The notes under the pieces: generated by a model | The model's database searches: none | What the model was told of the DNA's origin: nothing | What the model saw: the letters and a program-made list of their open reading frames with translations, nothing else | Translations under genes and position numbers: made by a program | Part shown: piece by piece, positions 5,806-6,964 of the stretch | Layout: every line of letters starts with the position of its first letter | Position numbering within the stretch: the stretch's first letter is position 1 | Source: Limnohabitans sp. | GTDB lineage: Bacteria; Pseudomonadota; Gammaproteobacteria; Burkholderiales; Burkholderiaceae_C | Reading direction: 5' to 3' | Assembly: GCA_024641725.1 (NCBI GenBank) | Contig: JAHECM010000059.1 | Span: 1-6,964, forward strand | DNA length: 6,964 nucleotides

Positions 5806-5828
5806 AAAAAGGGGCTCCACGGAGCCCC
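5806..5828 (-). terminator. Strong intrinsic terminator after the M23 peptidase gene
   Basis: On the minus strand GGGGCTC (5828-5822) and GAGCCCC (5817-5811) form a 7-bp G/C-rich stem with a 4-base loop, followed by five T (5810-5806). It begins 63 bases after the peptidase stop and ends 20 bases before the anmK start. Confidence 0.9.
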
Positions 5829-5891
5829 TGATTGGGTCAATTGCAAAGAGTCAAGCACTTAGTCCATCGCACTTGGTCAGTGGCAACGGGC

Positions 5892-6964
5892 TCATTGTGC
5901 CGAGGTGTCGCGCATTTGGGCGGCAGCCACCAGCTGAGCGCGGGCGCTCAATGCGTTTTGGGCAAAGGCGTTGCGCGCTCCGGCCGAGATGGGGGCGCTT
6001 TGCGCCTGCTGGATGATGGTTTGGGGGTCCACATGCACGCCATTGACGCGGAACTCAAAATGCAGATGAGGCCCAGTGGACCAGCCCGTGGTGCCTACGG
6101 CCCCCACCACCTGCCCTTGGGTGATGGCTTGGCCCACGCGCACGCCAATGCGGCTCAAGTGGGCGTAGACGGTGCTGTGTTTGTTGCCGTGGCGCACGAT
6201 GACCACGTTGCCAAATCCACCTTGAACACCGGCGAACTCGACCACGCCGTCGCCCACGGCGTGCGCGGGTGTGCCGCTTGGCGCAGCGTAGTCCACCCCA
6301 CGGTGGGCTTGCAGGGTTTGAAAAATGGGGTGCAGCCGCATGCTGAAGCCGCTGGTTTTGCGTGAGTAAGGCACGGGCGAGGCCAAGTAGGCGCGCTTCA
6401 GGCTCTTGCCATCGAAGGCGTAGTAGCTGCCCTTCTGGCCAGGCTCTTGGAACCAAACGGCCTCGTAGGTCTTGTCGCCGTTGTTGAACTCGGCGCTCAG
6501 CACCTTGCCAGCACGCAGGGGTTCGCCATCGGCTTCGAGCACTTCATAGACCACCGCAAAGCGCGCCCCTTTGCGCAAGGTGCGGTGAAAGTCGATTTGG
6601 CTGGAAAAAATATCGGCCAATTGGTTGACCACGTTGTCGGGCAGTCGGGCTTCATCGCTTGCCGCATACAGCGAGCTGGACACGGTGCCGCCAGACATGC
6701 GGATGCTGGCGCTCATGGGCACGGTTTCGAGTCGGGCAGACAAGCCTTGTGGCGAGCGGCTGAGTGCAAAGCGCTGGAACTGTGCATCGGATTCGTTGCG
6801 CAGCCAGCGAACGGTCATTTGGATCACTTGCTGGCGCTCGTTGGCCTCCACCGTGACCGAGCGGCCCGCGCGGGCCAGGGCTTCGCGGGCGGCGGTGTTT
6901 TGGCGCAAGAAGCGGGCAGCCTCGGGGTCGGACAAGCCCAAGCGGCGCAGCAGGCTCTCAGGGG
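5892..6964 (-). CDS. M23-family (lysostaphin-type) peptidoglycan endopeptidase, 5' end missing
   Basis: M23 enzymes are zinc endopeptidases that cut peptidoglycan cross-links in the periplasm. The window holds about 356 codons; the frame is open through the right edge, so the true start, with any signal peptide or membrane anchor, is outside. The C-terminal catalytic domain is complete: HPIFQTLQAHRGVDYAAP carries the first zinc ligands (His codon 6303-6305 and Asp four residues on), TVYAHLS supplies a catalytic His, and GPHLHFE the last His-x-His pair. GFGNVVIVRHG and GTTGWSTGPH are also typical. The upstream region with YEVLEADGEPLRAGKVLSAEF resembles the OapA/MepM-type domain before the peptidase. 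The C-terminus ends with about 45 Ala/Gln-rich residues. All zinc and catalytic residues are present, so it is probably active rather than a degenerate activator. Confidence 0.93.
   Translation of the reverse strand, partial: PESLLRRLGLSDPEAARFLRQNTAAREALARAGRSVTVEANERQQVIQMTVRWLRNESDAQFQRFALSRSPQGLSARLETVPMSASIRMSGGTVSSSLYAASDEARLPDNVVNQLADIFSSQIDFHRTLRKGARFAVVYEVLEADGEPLRAGKVLSAEFNNGDKTYEAVWFQEPGQKGSYYAFDGKSLKRAYLASPVPYSRKTSGFSMRLHPIFQTLQAHRGVDYAAPSGTPAHAVGDGVVEFAGVQGGFGNVVIVRHGNKHSTVYAHLSRIGVRVGQAITQGQVVGAVGTTGWSTGPHLHFEFRVNGVHVDPQTIIQQAQSAPISAGARNAFAQNALSARAQLVAAAQMRDTSAQ

Noticed and set aside
5102..6016. 304-residue plus-strand open frame
   Set aside because: It spans antisense anmK, the terminator at 5806-5828 and the end of the M23 gene; crossing a terminator and matching no family, it is a shadow.

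Overview
The window looks like core chromosome from a betaproteobacterium, most likely a Burkholderiales member of the Comamonadaceae type. The grounds are the high-GC coding style, the near-canonical L13, S9 and ErpA sequences, and the neighbourhood rplM-rpsI / erpA / anmK / M23 peptidase, which I associate with Burkholderiales. This taxonomic call is inference from remembered family sequences, not a search.

Layout. Positions 1-2012 (minus strand) hold the first three genes of a phenylacetate-degradation operon, paaA-paaB-paaC. They are tightly packed, with a 4-base overlap and then an 8-base gap, and paaC runs off the left edge. Just upstream of paaA a perfect 26-bp palindrome (2060-2085) abuts a TATACT -10 box and is the best candidate for a TetR-type (PaaR-like) operator. 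A terminator-like hairpin separates this operon from rlmJ (2146-3036, minus), a 23S rRNA adenine methyltransferase. From the rlmJ/rplM intergenic region a perfect TATAAT box fires rightward into a leader of about 140 nt. The ribosomal protein operon rplM-rpsI (3235-4070, plus) follows and is closed by a strong intrinsic terminator. Next comes erpA (4249-4614, plus), an A-type Fe-S carrier with its own likely promoter. It converges with anmK (4649-5785, minus), the anhydro-MurNAc kinase. Upstream of anmK, behind a strong terminator, lies an M23 peptidoglycan peptidase (5892 to the right edge, minus, 5' end missing).

How the genes work together. PaaA, PaaB and PaaC are parts of the phenylacetyl-CoA epoxidase. 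RlmJ, L13 and S9 all serve the ribosome. The M23 enzyme and AnmK fit peptidoglycan turnover and recycling respectively, but the terminator between them suggests they are not simply co-transcribed. Every part of the window is accounted for by ordinary genes or short intergenic spaces, and no gene-free stretch exceeds 300 bases. I found no mobile element, CRISPR array, tRNA, rRNA or clearly novel system. The points most worth a second look are the palindrome at the paaA promoter and the long, possibly structured rplM leader, which is also open in frame with rplM and encodes a very basic peptide.
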